Shown one piece after another: positions 16,065-24,498 of a DNA stretch of 64,000 nt (position 1 is its first letter; the number at the start of each line of letters is the position of its first letter). The DNA lies in contig CAZVUM010000002.1 in the NCBI GenBank assembly GCA_964629575.1, positions 62,001 to 126,000 of the forward strand, read 5' to 3'. A model generated the notes under the pieces. It made no database searches, was not told where the DNA came from, and saw only the letters and a program-made list of their open reading frames with translations. Origin of the DNA: JAYPWI01 sp964629575 (lineage in GTDB: Bacteria; Actinomycetota; Acidimicrobiia; Acidimicrobiales; Poriferisodalaceae). Both the position numbers and the translations under genes were made by a program.

Positions 16065-16762
16065 GCCCTCGTCGGCTGGGAGGCGCGGGGCTGAATCGCC
16101 GGCGTCTCACCCGTGGCACGACCCTCGGGGCGCGGTTCGGGCCTCCGACCGTTGGTGGGCTCGTCGCGCGACCGCTCGAAGGCATCGAGCAGCAGCGCAA
16201 ATGCGACCGCCGCCAGGAGACCGAGCAGCACCGTGCTCGCGACGAGACGGTCGCGAGTTCCGTACTGCACGCGCGCCGGCAGCACGGTGATCTGATTGAC
16301 GGTGAAGCGATCTTCGGGCGGCGCGTCGGCTTCGGTCTGCATCGCCTCGAGCTCCTGCTCGAGGGAGGACAGAACCGCGTCGCGGGTCGCCAAGCTCAGG
16401 TCCCGGTCGTCAGCTTCGACGATCACCGAGAGCAGCGGACTGTCTCCGTCTCCGTCATCGACGAGATAGTCGTTAGCGTACCCCTGCTCCACGAGCGGCT
16501 CACGCCACTCTGGGCTGTTCACCGACAGAGCCAGCGCCTTGGCCACCAGGTCGTTCGACTTGGCAGAGATGCCGAGGAACGGGTTCGTCTCATTGCCGAG
16601 GTTGTCCTTGGATGGAGGGATCACCCAGACCACCGCTTCGGACTTGTAGGTAGGCAGCACGCTCACCCAGAAGCCCCATGCCGTCGAGATGGTGATGACC
16701 ACGAGCGCCGAGACGACGATGCGATGGCGCATCAGCACCTGGATGAGGGTGTTCAGGTTCAT
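16061..16762 (-). CDS. Wzz-like polysaccharide chain-length determinant
   Basis: 233 residues. An N-terminal membrane segment (IVVSALVVITISTAWGFWV) is followed by YKSEAVVWVIPPS, the usual start of the Wzz periplasmic domain. A helical middle follows, then a second membrane segment (LVASTVLLGLLAAVAFALLLDA) and a short basic tail rich in proline and arginine. No Walker or tyrosine-cluster kinase part is present, so it is a Wzz rather than a Wzc form. The proline-rich segment normally before the second helix is weak. It would control chain length together with the coupled Wzy-like protein. Confidence 0.78.
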   Translation of the reverse strand: MNLNTLIQVLMRHRIVVSALVVITISTAWGFWVSVLPTYKSEAVVWVIPPSKDNLGNETNPFLGISAKSNDLVAKALALSVNSPEWREPLVEQGYANDYLVDDGDGDSPLLSVIVEADDRDLSLATRDAVLSSLEQELEAMQTEADAPPEDRFTVNQITVLPARVQYGTRDRLVASTVLLGLLAAVAFALLLDAFERSRDEPTNGRRPEPRPEGRATGETPAIQPRASQPTRA

Positions 16763-16801
16763 GTTTCGGAAGCTCCTCGGGCCCGCTGGCCCGGCGGGAT
16801 T

Positions 16802-17938
16802 CTAGGACAGTGCCCGATCGACCAGCGGTCGGGCAGCGCGAATGTCGCGGATGGCGTCGACAAAGATCTCCACGACTCGATCGACATCGACGTGTTGTAG
16901 GGCGTGGTGAATCGGAAGCGACAGACAGCGCGCCGCTGCGCCGCGGGCGCGCGGAGTGGTTCCGGGGTCGACACGGGGATGGTCGCGGTACACGGGGATG
17001 TCGTTGAGGGCGGTGGGGTAGTACACGCCCGGGTGGACGCCGGCGCCCTGCATGCGTGAGACGACCTCGTCTCGCTCGACATCCTCGGGAACGAGGACCG
17101 TGCACTGATGCCAGACGTGCGTCCGACCGGTGGGTTCGCGCGGGAGGACGAGTCCTTCGACCTCGGCCAGCCCCGCAATGGCTCGCAGAGAGTTGTCACG
17201 ACGGGCTGCGGTGATGGCGTCGAGCTGGTCCATCTGCGGGATGGCGATCGCAGCCTGCAGCTCGGTCATCCTGCAGTTGCGCCCGACCCTGACGTACTCA
17301 TAGCGACCGGCCATGCCCTGGTTGCGAATCGTCCGCATGGTGTCGGCCCACACGTCGTCGTTCGTAGTGATGACGCCGCCCTCGCCAGACATGACGTTCT
17401 TGGTGGCGTAGAACGAGAAGCAGCCCGCACCGAACGAACCGACGCTACGGCCGCCCACGGTTCCCCCATGAGCTTGGGCAGCATCCTCGATCACGGCCGC
17501 TGAGCCCGCGATCTCCAGCAGGCGCGGCATGTCGGGAGCGAGCCCGAACAGATGCACGGGGATGACAGCGCCCACGCGGGGAGTGGCTTCGAGGGCTCCG
17601 CTGAGCAGGTCGAGATCGATGAGATGGTCGTCGTCGATGTCGACGAAACGCACCCGTGCCCCGGCTCGCAGCACCGCGTTCGCCGTGGCGGCGAAGGTGA
17701 AGGGCGTGGTGATGACCACCTCGTCCTCGTGGAGATCGAGCGCATCGACCGCGACCTCGAGCGCATCGGTCCCGCTCGAGACGGCGATCGCGTGCTGCGC
17801 ATCGGCCATGGCGGCGCACTGCGCTTCGAAGCGTTCGACCATGGGGCCCTGGGCGATGCGGCCACTGGCCAACACCTGCAGGACGAGCTCGCGAGCCTCG
17901 TCGGAAACGACGGGGGCGGCGATGTGTATGTCAGACAT
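16802..17938 (-). CDS. DegT/DnrJ/EryC1 family PLP-dependent sugar aminotransferase (WbpE/WlbC-like)
   Basis: 378 residues. It transfers an amino group to a keto nucleotide sugar. Family marks are SSGTDALEVAVDAL, TPFTFAATANAVL, VIEDAAQAHG (cofactor-binding Asp), and FSFYATKNVMSGEGG, where the lysine forms the PLP aldimine. A C-terminal part around HPGVYYPTALNDIPVY follows. ATG 17938 has GGAGG six bases upstream and overlaps the acetyltransferase stop by eight bases. With its two upstream neighbours it fits the dehydrogenase/acetyltransferase/aminotransferase set for a 3-acetamido uronic acid. The aminotransferase call is firm; the substrate is inferred. Confidence 0.88.
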   Translation of the reverse strand: MSDIHIAAPVVSDEARELVLQVLASGRIAQGPMVERFEAQCAAMADAQHAIAVSSGTDALEVAVDALDLHEDEVVITTPFTFAATANAVLRAGARVRFVDIDDDHLIDLDLLSGALEATPRVGAVIPVHLFGLAPDMPRLLEIAGSAAVIEDAAQAHGGTVGGRSVGSFGAGCFSFYATKNVMSGEGGVITTNDDVWADTMRTIRNQGMAGRYEYVRVGRNCRMTELQAAIAIPQMDQLDAITAARRDNSLRAIAGLAEVEGLVLPREPTGRTHVWHQCTVLVPEDVERDEVVSRMQGAGVHPGVYYPTALNDIPVYRDHPRVDPGTTPRARGAAARCLSLPIHHALQHVDVDRVVEIFVDAIRDIRAARPLVDRALS

Positions 17939-18476
17939 CGAGATCCTCCGCGGGATCGCCATCTGGGGGGCGCGGCACATCGCCGCGCGCGACGACCTGT
18001 CCCGCCATGTCCACCCACCCGATCCGTCGCGCCGGATTTCCTGCCACGAGTTCGAACGCCTCCACGGGTTTGGTCACCACTGACCCAGCTCCAACGACGC
18101 AGTACCGACCCAGATGACGGCCGGCGACAACCGTTGCGTTGGCACCGACAGAAGCACCCTTCCCGATCGTCGTCGGGGTCAGCTCCCAGTCGTCGACCGC
18201 TCGTGGGTAGACGTCGTTGGTGAACGTGGCCTTGGGGCCGAGGAACACGTCGTCTTCGACCGTGATCCCCTGGGGGAGATACACGTGGTTCTGAGCCTTC
18301 ACCCGGTCTCCGACGCGCACATCGACGTCCACGAACACCCCCTTGCCGAGCGACACGTCGCAGCCGATCACCGCACCGGTGCGAAGGTGGCAGTGGTGCC
18401 ACACCTTCGTCCCGGCACCGATCTCGACACCGTCCTCGACGAACGCTGTGGGATGAATGAAGGGGTCCTCTGCCAC
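17931..18476 (-). CDS. hexapeptide N-acetyltransferase, WbpD/WlbB-like
   Basis: 181 residues, almost entirely left-handed beta-helix. The order IHPTAFVEDGVEIGAGTKVW, HCHLRTGAVIGCDVSLGKGV, NHVYLPQGITVEDDVFLGP and ATFTNDVYPRA is that of UDP-2-acetamido-3-amino-2,3-dideoxyglucuronate N-acetyltransferases. These add the second acetamido group in UDP-GlcNAc(3NAc)A synthesis. The start was set at GTG 18476, which has AAGGA six bases upstream. A GTG at 18509 is in frame but lacks a ribosome site. It lies between the oxidoreductase and the aminotransferase in one operon. Confidence 0.86.
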   Translation of the reverse strand: MAEDPFIHPTAFVEDGVEIGAGTKVWHHCHLRTGAVIGCDVSLGKGVFVDVDVRVGDRVKAQNHVYLPQGITVEDDVFLGPKATFTNDVYPRAVDDWELTPTTIGKGASVGANATVVAGRHLGRYCVVGAGSVVTKPVEAFELVAGNPARRIGWVDMAGQVVARGDVPRPPDGDPAEDLDV

Positions 18477-18563
18477 GTGCTGTCCTTCGCGGGCGGTCGT
18501 ACCACTCACTGGTCGGCCAGCAGCCGACCGATGTAAGAGTCGAGGCGCCGCCGCGCAGGACGC

Positions 18564-19811
18564 TCAGGCAGCGCTGACGATCGGAAGGCCGTCGGCCTTA
18601 CGGTACAGACGGCCGGCCAGCATCGGACCGCGCCGGGACTCTTCGAGATCGATCTCGAACCGCACCTCTGTACCGACGTCGACGCCACTGGCCGCGTCGG
18701 CAAAGCCCGCGTCGACAGCGTGGGCGTCGAGGAGCCGCACCCTGCGCATGCCCTCCAGCTCGATGACCCCGCTGCCCACGACGCGCGCCACGCGATCGTC
18801 GATGTAGCTGAGCGACTCGGGCCGGCCGGCGTTGGATGGGGCAGGGGAGGGGGTCTGGATCAGGGCATCCACCGCATGGGCGACCTGGTGGGCGACGGTC
18901 ATCGAGGCCCGTTCGGCTTCGAGGTCGACCTTGCCCTCGACCATGTCGACGAAGCGGTCGAGCTGGCTGGCGAGTGGCTCGCCCGCCGCCTTCACGAACG
19001 GGATCTCGATGATGGTCTCGGAGCGATAGCCGGGCGTCGAGCCGGGCAGCTCGTGGTTGACGTGCCGATACACCGTGATGTCCTGGCGGAGCAGGTCGAT
19101 CTCGAACAGCGAGTTCTCGGTGCAGACCGACATGGTGCGGATCTTGCGCTGGCTGACCCGGCTCGCGGAGAACGAGGCCATCGATCCGTCGGGGAACGAG
19201 AGCGTGCAGTCGGCGATCTCGCCCCACGAGTTCTGGCGTGGTCCGCGAGAGACCGAACCCGAGACCGCGGGCAGCACATCTACACCGAACTGGTCGCTCA
19301 TCAGCTGAATCGCGATGTCGATGTCGTGGATGAGCAGATCGGACACCACGCTCGAACGAATCTGATCGGCCGGAGGCGAGTGGCGGGTGGCCACGAGGTG
19401 CACCACCGGGCCGTCGAGAAGGTCGCGCACGGTGGTGACCACCGGATTGAAGCGTTCGACGAACCCACACATGATCGGCACGTCGAGAGCCCGCCCGACG
19501 TCGATCATCAACTGCGCCTCTGGGAAGGTCGGAGCGATCGGCTTTTCGATCAACAGCGGGATACGACGGTTGATCAGGTTGAGCCCCAGATCGAAGTGGT
19601 ATTCGGTCGGGATGGCCAAGATGGCCGCGTCCGCCTCGAGGTCGTCGATCGAGGTCGCACCCTGCGTGCCGTGGTGCTCGGCGATCTCGAGCGCCCGCTC
19701 GAGGTCGATGTCCACCACCCCGGCGAGTTCGCACCGGGGGTTCTCGGCCACCACTCGTGCGTGGCGATGGCCCATGTTGCCAACACCGATGACTGCAATC
19801 TCGGGCTTCAC
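18564..19811 (-). CDS. Gfo/Idh/MocA family oxidoreductase with C-terminal extension (WbpB/WlbA-like)
   Basis: 415 residues. The NAD-binding Rossmann start is IAVIGVGNMGHRHARVV. The catalytic region has EKPIAPTFPEA, CGFVERFNP and the HDIDIAIQLM segment (WlbA-type enzymes carry similar text). In the Wlb/Wbp pathway this enzyme oxidises C3 of UDP-GlcNAcA before amination. Family members usually end near residue 330-350. Here about 80 extra residues follow (SYIDDRVARVVGSGVIELEG to the end), beta-rich in appearance and of unknown function. It is first in the operon behind a 368-base intergenic region that carries the 15-base repeat array. Confidence 0.84.
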   Translation of the reverse strand: MKPEIAVIGVGNMGHRHARVVAENPRCELAGVVDIDLERALEIAEHHGTQGATSIDDLEADAAILAIPTEYHFDLGLNLINRRIPLLIEKPIAPTFPEAQLMIDVGRALDVPIMCGFVERFNPVVTTVRDLLDGPVVHLVATRHSPPADQIRSSVVSDLLIHDIDIAIQLMSDQFGVDVLPAVSGSVSRGPRQNSWGEIADCTLSFPDGSMASFSASRVSQRKIRTMSVCTENSLFEIDLLRQDITVYRHVNHELPGSTPGYRSETIIEIPFVKAAGEPLASQLDRFVDMVEGKVDLEAERASMTVAHQVAHAVDALIQTPSPAPSNAGRPESLSYIDDRVARVVGSGVIELEGMRRVRLLDAHAVDAGFADAASGVDVGTEVRFEIDLEESRRGPMLAGRLYRKADGLPIVSAA

Positions 19812-19982
19812 GCTCTCAGTCCTCCGGGGGAAGGTGCTGTGCGCTCACCACCGGTGAACGCTCTGCGTGGTCAGAGTAAACGCTCTCCGCGAGGTCTGTC
19901 AATGAACTCTCGAACAAACTGGCGATGTGTCCACCGTCCGTCATCTCCGACCACACTCTGTAGCGTTCCCATCGACTGCATC

Positions 19983-20053
19983 TTGTTTGCCAAGACATTG
20001 TTTGCCGAGACATTGTTTGCCAAGACACTGTTTGCCCAAACACTGTTCGCCCA
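19983..20053. repeat. 15-base tandem repeat array upstream of the sugar-biosynthesis operon
   Basis: Four to five head-to-tail copies of TTGTTTGCCAAGACA lie at 19983-19997, 19998-20012, 20013-20027, 20028-20042 and a partial copy 20043-20053. Copies 1 and 3 are identical, copy 2 differs at one base, and the last copies are more diverged. On the minus strand the unit reads TGTCTTGGCAAACAA. The array is about 170 bases upstream of the oxidoreductase start, in the otherwise gene-free 19812-20179 interval. It could be a cluster of regulator binding sites or a small variable-number repeat. I see no other gene or clear promoter in that interval. Confidence 0.85.
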
Positions 20054-20179
20054 TCGCCACCCGCCTCGCACATCGATGACCCGTGCACCATGAACGGACG
20101 ACGCCTACGCCGATGATGCGCGAACGATCCGATCAAACTAGTGCAATCGGCACGCAGTGTCAGGGGGAAAGGCAATTCC

Positions 20180-21436
20180 TCACTCCGGGTACGGAGGAAA
20201 AGACGCACACATCTCAGCGACCTCGCCGCGCACAGCGTCAACAGCGGACGAATCGTCGCGATCACGCAGGATGCGGGCCGTGAACGAGGCGACCTGGACC
20301 ATCTCGTCGGGTCCCATCCCCTGGGTGGTCACCGACGCAGTGCCCATCCGCAGCCCGCTCGTCACGAACGGGCTCCGCGGGTCTCCCGGAATGCTGTTGC
20401 GGTTGAGCGTCACGCCCCCATCATCGAGCACCTCTTGGGCGAGCTTGCCCGTCAGATCTTCATCGAACGTCCGCAGATCGATGAGGATGAGGTGGTTGTC
20501 CGTTCCGCCCGACACGATGCGGAACCCCTCCGATGCAAGCCCTTCGGCCAGCGCCTGGGCGTTTTCGACGATCCGAGCCGCATATCCCGCGAAGCCAGGG
20601 TCGAGCGCCTCCCTGAAGCCGACGGCCTTGGCCGCCACGACGTGATCGAGCGGTCCGCCCTGGCTGCCAGGAAACACGGCGGAGTCGATCTTCTTGGCGA
20701 GATCCTCTGTGGACAGGATGCACCCGCCACGCGGACCACGCAGGGTCTTGTGGGTCGTGAAGGTCACCACATCGGCGAAGCGCACGGGATTGGGATGCTG
20801 ACCGCCGGCGATCAGCCCAGCGATGTGAGCCGCGTCGAACATGAAGTACGCCCCCACCTCGTCGCACACCCGTCGGAACGGCTCGGGGTCGATCCGCCGT
20901 GAGTAAGCGGTGGCCCCCGCCACGATCAGCTTGGGACGGTGCTCGCGAGCGATGTCTGCCATCGCCTCGTAGTCGATGCGTTCGTCGCTCTCGGTCACCC
21001 CGTAGCTGACGAAGTTGTAGAGCTTGCCGCTCACGTTGACGGGCGACCCGTGGGTGAGATGCCCGCCCTGGTCGAGGCTCATGCCCATCACCGAATCGCC
21101 GGTCTCGAGGAGCGCCAGATACACCGCTGCGTTGGCCTGGCTACCCGAATGCGGCTGGACGTTGGCATGATCCGCGCCGAAGAGCTCCTTCACCCGATCG
21201 ATCGCCAGCTGCTCCACCTCGTCGACCCACCGGTTGCCGCCGTAGTAGCGACGACGGGGATATCCCTCGCTGTACTTGTTGGTGTAGATGCTTCCCGTCG
21301 CGGTCATCACCGCGGGGGAGGCGAAGTTCTCCGAGGCGATGAGCTGAAGGGTGCTCGCCTGCCGCTCGCGCTCAGCGCGCAACAGGCGGTTCATCTCCTC
21401 GTCGGGGGTCACGGTCCAGGGGGTCGTAGCGGTCAC
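20180..21436 (-). CDS. glyA: serine hydroxymethyltransferase
   Basis: The 418-residue PLP enzyme converts serine and tetrahydrofolate to glycine and 5,10-methylene-tetrahydrofolate in the cytosol. Family marks are YSEGYPRRRYYGGNRWVDEV, NVQPHSGSQANAAVYLALL, FDAAHIAGLIAGG and VTFTTHKTLRGPRGG, which holds the PLP lysine. The length is normal. The start is GTG 21436, eight bases after the rpiB stop. It closes the conserved minus-strand block. In many actinobacteria glyA is close to wecA and atp; here the polysaccharide genes intervene. Confidence 0.97.
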   Translation of the reverse strand: MTATTPWTVTPDEEMNRLLRAERERQASTLQLIASENFASPAVMTATGSIYTNKYSEGYPRRRYYGGNRWVDEVEQLAIDRVKELFGADHANVQPHSGSQANAAVYLALLETGDSVMGMSLDQGGHLTHGSPVNVSGKLYNFVSYGVTESDERIDYEAMADIAREHRPKLIVAGATAYSRRIDPEPFRRVCDEVGAYFMFDAAHIAGLIAGGQHPNPVRFADVVTFTTHKTLRGPRGGCILSTEDLAKKIDSAVFPGSQGGPLDHVVAAKAVGFREALDPGFAGYAARIVENAQALAEGLASEGFRIVSGGTDNHLILIDLRTFDEDLTGKLAQEVLDDGGVTLNRNSIPGDPRSPFVTSGLRMGTASVTTQGMGPDEMVQVASFTARILRDRDDSSAVDAVRGEVAEMCASFPPYPE

Positions 21437-21444
21437 AGTGCCTC

Positions 21445-21900
21445 TCAGTCGTGGCTGGCGGGGGTGTCGAGCGCGTCGATCTTGGCGACGCGCCCTGCGT
21501 GACGGCCCCCCTCGAACGACGCAGCGAGAAATGCGTCAAGCGCGTCGGTCGCTGTCTGTTCTCCGACGAATCGGGCGCCGATGCACATCACGTTGGCGTC
21601 GTTGTGCTCGCGCGCGAGCCGTGCCGACGTGACGTCGTGGACCGTCGCGGCTCGAATCCCGGCGACCTTTCCGGCCGCCATTGCGATGCCGATGCCGCTC
21701 CCGCATACGCAGAGGCCCAACTCGGCATCACCCGCGGCGACGGCATTTCCGACGGCCGCGCCGTAGTCGGGATAGTCGACGCGATCGGGCGAGTGGGTAC
21801 CCAGATCGAGGATGTCGTGCCCGAGTGCCCGCAGGTGATCGACGAGCGCGCCTTTGAGGTGGTAGCCGGCGTGATCGGAACCGGCGGCGATGGTGGACAC
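21445..21900 (-). CDS. rpiB: ribose-5-phosphate isomerase B family protein
   Basis: 151 residues of the RpiB/LacAB family, which interconverts ribose-5-phosphate and ribulose-5-phosphate. Visible signatures are IAAGSDHAGYHLKGALV, LGTHSPDRVDYPDYG, GLCVCGSGIGIAMAAGKV (the anion hole and catalytic Cys region) and ARLAREHNDANVMCIGAR. The start was placed at GTG 21900 (reads VSTIAAGSDH), with GAGG upstream. An in-frame ATG at 21939 has no ribosome site. It lies directly before glyA and after the prmC-tsaC fusion, which starts the next transcript portion 42-80 bases away. Confidence 0.92.
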   Translation of the reverse strand: MSTIAAGSDHAGYHLKGALVDHLRALGHDILDLGTHSPDRVDYPDYGAAVGNAVAAGDAELGLCVCGSGIGIAMAAGKVAGIRAATVHDVTSARLAREHNDANVMCIGARFVGEQTATDALDAFLAASFEGGRHAGRVAKIDALDTPASHD

Positions 21901-21981
21901 GGCGGGGGATCCTCGTAGGTGGTGACTCGGCGCCATCATCGCGCGCCGAGCCTCTGGTGCCGAGCATCGTTTGGGCCGAGT

Positions 21982-23430
21982 TCAGTTCGTCGTGATCGTC
22001 ACGGCGCCCTCGCGCAAGACGACGGGTGGGTCGACCGTGGCATCGATCACCGTGGACGGCACACCACCCCCCACAGCGCCGTCGATGACGAGCGACACCC
22101 CCAGCTCCGCTGCGGCCGCCGACGCGGTCTCCTGGGTCGCCAGGCCGTGGAGGTTGGCGCTGGAGCCGGTCACGGGGCCGACGTCGTCGATGACCTCGCG
22201 CAACCACCCGAGATCGGGGGCGCGCACGCCGAGGGTCGGCTGGCCATGAATGGGGTCGGGGCCACCGAGTCGCTCGGCCACGATCGTCAAACCGCCGGGC
22301 CAGTGTCGCGCCGCGAGCACCGCGGCGGCTGGGGTGAGCCGGACCAGGTCGCCCGCCTGGCGGACGCCAGACACCAGTATCGGGAGTGGCTGATCGATCG
22401 GCCGCCGCTTAACCTCGTAGACCTCGCGGACGGCGGCCTCGTCGGCATACACCGCCAGCACGCCTGGGACAGTGTCGGTGGGAGCGACACCGGTCTGGCC
22501 GGCTGCCAGACCGGATCGGAATCCGTCGATCGCGTCAGCGTGGGGCTCGCCGGTCGGTCGGCGGGCAACGATCCCACGGTGGCGGCCCGCGAGGTCGGCC
22601 ACGATGTCCGCGTCCTGGTACCCGCGATCGAAGGCCAGCGCCACCAGGTCGGCGGCCTGTCGCGGCGCACACTCCAAGACGAGGAGTCCGCCAGGGGCCA
22701 ACCACCGGCGCGCCGCCTCGAGGAGATGGTCGAGGTCCCGACGGCCCTCTGGACCGGCTCGCAACGCCAACTGTGGCTCCCACTGCGAGACCACCTCGGG
22801 GAGTGGCTCGGCGTCCGCTACGTACGGCGGGTTGCTGATCACCAGGTCGAGGCGACCGGCCAGCTCGGGATCGAGGGCGTCGAACCACGACCCCTCACAC
22901 AGCCGGACGCGGGATGCGGCCCGTCCGAGGCCAGCGAGATTGGCGCGCGCCACCGCGAGCGCCTCGGCAGACACGTCGCTGGCGTGGACGATCGCCTCGG
23001 GAACCTCGAGCGCCAGGGACAGACCGATTGCGCCTGTACCGGTCCCGAGGTCCGCCGCGAGGCACGATCGCCCGAGGCTTCCGAGCTCAGACACACCCAG
23101 GCCGGCCACGACCTCTGTCTCAGGTCGCGGGATGAGCGCACGCGAGTCCACGAGGAGATCGAGGTGCCGAAACCCCCAACTCCCCACGACGTACTGGAGT
23201 GGCTCGCCTGCTGCCCGGCGCTCGAGCATCGAGTCTGCATGGGCGACCATGCGCTCGGTGAGCGCCGTCCGCCGAGCCCCGTGATAGGCCGCGGGTTCGA
23301 CCCCGGCGGCTGTCTCGCCGATGCGCCTCGCGCTGATCGCTGCGTCGTCGACACCGGCGGCGGCGAGCTGGGCCTCTGCTTCGTCGACCAGTTCGCCCAA
23401 CGTCAGAGCGCTCTCGTCGTCAGCGCTCAC
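21982..23430 (-). CDS. fusion of PrmC (release factor glutamine methyltransferase) and TsaC/Sua5 (threonylcarbamoyl-AMP synthase)
   Basis: 482 residues in one uninterrupted frame. Residues 1-285 are PrmC/HemK: PLQYVVGSWGFRHLDLLVD, RPETEVVAG, the SAM motif ADLGTGTGAIGLSLA and the glutamine-binding NPPY in LVISNPPYVADAEPL. PrmC methylates the GGQ glutamine of release factors. Residues 295-482 are TsaC/YrdC: VAPTDTVPGVLAV, VYEVKRRPIDQPLPILVSG, WPGGLTIV, GVRAPDL and VTGSSANLHG. That activity makes threonylcarbamoyl-AMP for tRNA t6A. The genes are usually adjacent but separate. The start is 23430, overlapping prfA by 11 bases. The Tyr of the PTDTVYG motif is Pro here. Confidence 0.9.
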   Translation of the reverse strand: MSADDESALTLGELVDEAEAQLAAAGVDDAAISARRIGETAAGVEPAAYHGARRTALTERMVAHADSMLERRAAGEPLQYVVGSWGFRHLDLLVDSRALIPRPETEVVAGLGVSELGSLGRSCLAADLGTGTGAIGLSLALEVPEAIVHASDVSAEALAVARANLAGLGRAASRVRLCEGSWFDALDPELAGRLDLVISNPPYVADAEPLPEVVSQWEPQLALRAGPEGRRDLDHLLEAARRWLAPGGLLVLECAPRQAADLVALAFDRGYQDADIVADLAGRHRGIVARRPTGEPHADAIDGFRSGLAAGQTGVAPTDTVPGVLAVYADEAAVREVYEVKRRPIDQPLPILVSGVRQAGDLVRLTPAAAVLAARHWPGGLTIVAERLGGPDPIHGQPTLGVRAPDLGWLREVIDDVGPVTGSSANLHGLATQETASAAAAELGVSLVIDGAVGGGVPSTVIDATVDPPVVLREGAVTITTN

Positions 23431-24493
23431 CGTCTGCGGCCTCCAGCTGCGCCTGACGCTCCGCCAACATCAGCGGCTCGATCACGTCGTCGAGTTCTCC
23501 TGCGAGGACCCGATCCAGCTTGTAGATGGTGACGCCGATCCGGTGATCGGTGACGCGACTCTCCTTGTAGTTGTAGGTGCGGATCTTGTCCGCACGGCCG
23601 CCGCCCTTCACCTGATCCCGCTTGGCCTCGGCCTGCGTCGACGCCTGTTCGTCTTGGTGCAGCTTGAGGAGTCGGGCCCGCAGGACCTGCAGGGCCTTCG
23701 CCTTGTTCTGGAGCTGGCTCTTCTCGTCCTGCATCGAGACAACCAGCCCCGTCGGCCGGTGGGTCACCCGGACGGCCGAATCGGTGGTGTTCACCGACTG
23801 GCCGCCCGGTCCCGACGCACGAAAGGTGTCGATGTCGAGCTCGTTGGGATCGATGTCCACCTCGACCTCGTCGGCCTCGGGCAACACCGTCACAGTTGCC
23901 GAAGACGTGTGAACCCGGCCCTGAGACTCCGTCACCGGCACGCGCTGGACGCGGTGTGGGCCACCCTCGTGCTTGAGGTGGCTCCAGACCGCATCGCCCT
24001 TGGCCACGAACGCCACATCGGTGTAGCCGCCCATGTCGCTCTGGTGGCCGCCGAGCATCTCGACAGACCATCCCTTCGAGGATGCATAGGCCCGATACAT
24101 CTCGAAGAGATCGCGGGCCCACAGATTCGCTTCCTCTCCCCCTTCGGCACCTCGGATCTCGACGATCACATTGCGTTCGTCGTTGGGATCGCGAGGGAGC
24201 AGGAGCAGGCGAAACTGCTCTTCCAGGTCGTCCGCCGCGGCGTCGGCGTCGTCGGCCATCTCGCGATACTCGGCGGCTTCTTCACCCTCGACCTCGCCGG
24301 AGAGCTCACGCGCCTCCGCAGCTTCGCCGAGCGCAGCCTCCCATCGACGCCCAACCGTGATGACCTCGGTGAGCTGAGAATGGCGTCGGCCGATGTCCGC
24401 GAACCTCTCGCGGTCGCTCGTGACCGTCGGGTCACCGAGCTGCGCCTCGACGTGAGCGAGCTCCTCTTCGAGTTGACGCAACCGGTCCAGCAC
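23420..24493 (-). CDS. prfA: peptide chain release factor 1
   Basis: About 357 residues. RF1 reads UAG and UAA stop codons and triggers peptide release. The GGQ loop is in DTFRASGPGGQSVNTTDSAV, preceded by the RF family segment EIRGAEGGEEANLWARDLFE. The C-terminal part SQLQNKAKALQVLRARLL is standard. The start is uncertain: GTG 24493, five bases after the upstream stop, was chosen, while the frame is open to an ATG-equivalent at 24526. The tight order prfA then prmC matters because the downstream enzyme methylates the GGQ glutamine of this protein. Confidence 0.95.
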   Translation of the reverse strand: MLDRLRQLEEELAHVEAQLGDPTVTSDRERFADIGRRHSQLTEVITVGRRWEAALGEAAEARELSGEVEGEEAAEYREMADDADAAADDLEEQFRLLLLPRDPNDERNVIVEIRGAEGGEEANLWARDLFEMYRAYASSKGWSVEMLGGHQSDMGGYTDVAFVAKGDAVWSHLKHEGGPHRVQRVPVTESQGRVHTSSATVTVLPEADEVEVDIDPNELDIDTFRASGPGGQSVNTTDSAVRVTHRPTGLVVSMQDEKSQLQNKAKALQVLRARLLKLHQDEQASTQAEAKRDQVKGGGRADKIRTYNYKESRVTDHRIGVTIYKLDRVLAGELDDVIEPLMLAERQAQLEAADGER

Positions 24494-24498
24494 AGGCG

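Noticed and set aside
19871..20071. Small minus-strand frame with a five-residue repeat
   Set aside because: The repeat peptide arises in any frame crossing the 15-base DNA array. There is no ribosome site and no homology I recognise; kept as a DNA repeat only.
20181..20196. Hairpin CTCCGGGTACGGAG near the glyA stop as terminator
   Set aside because: It lies within the last codons of glyA, has only five base pairs and no T tract.
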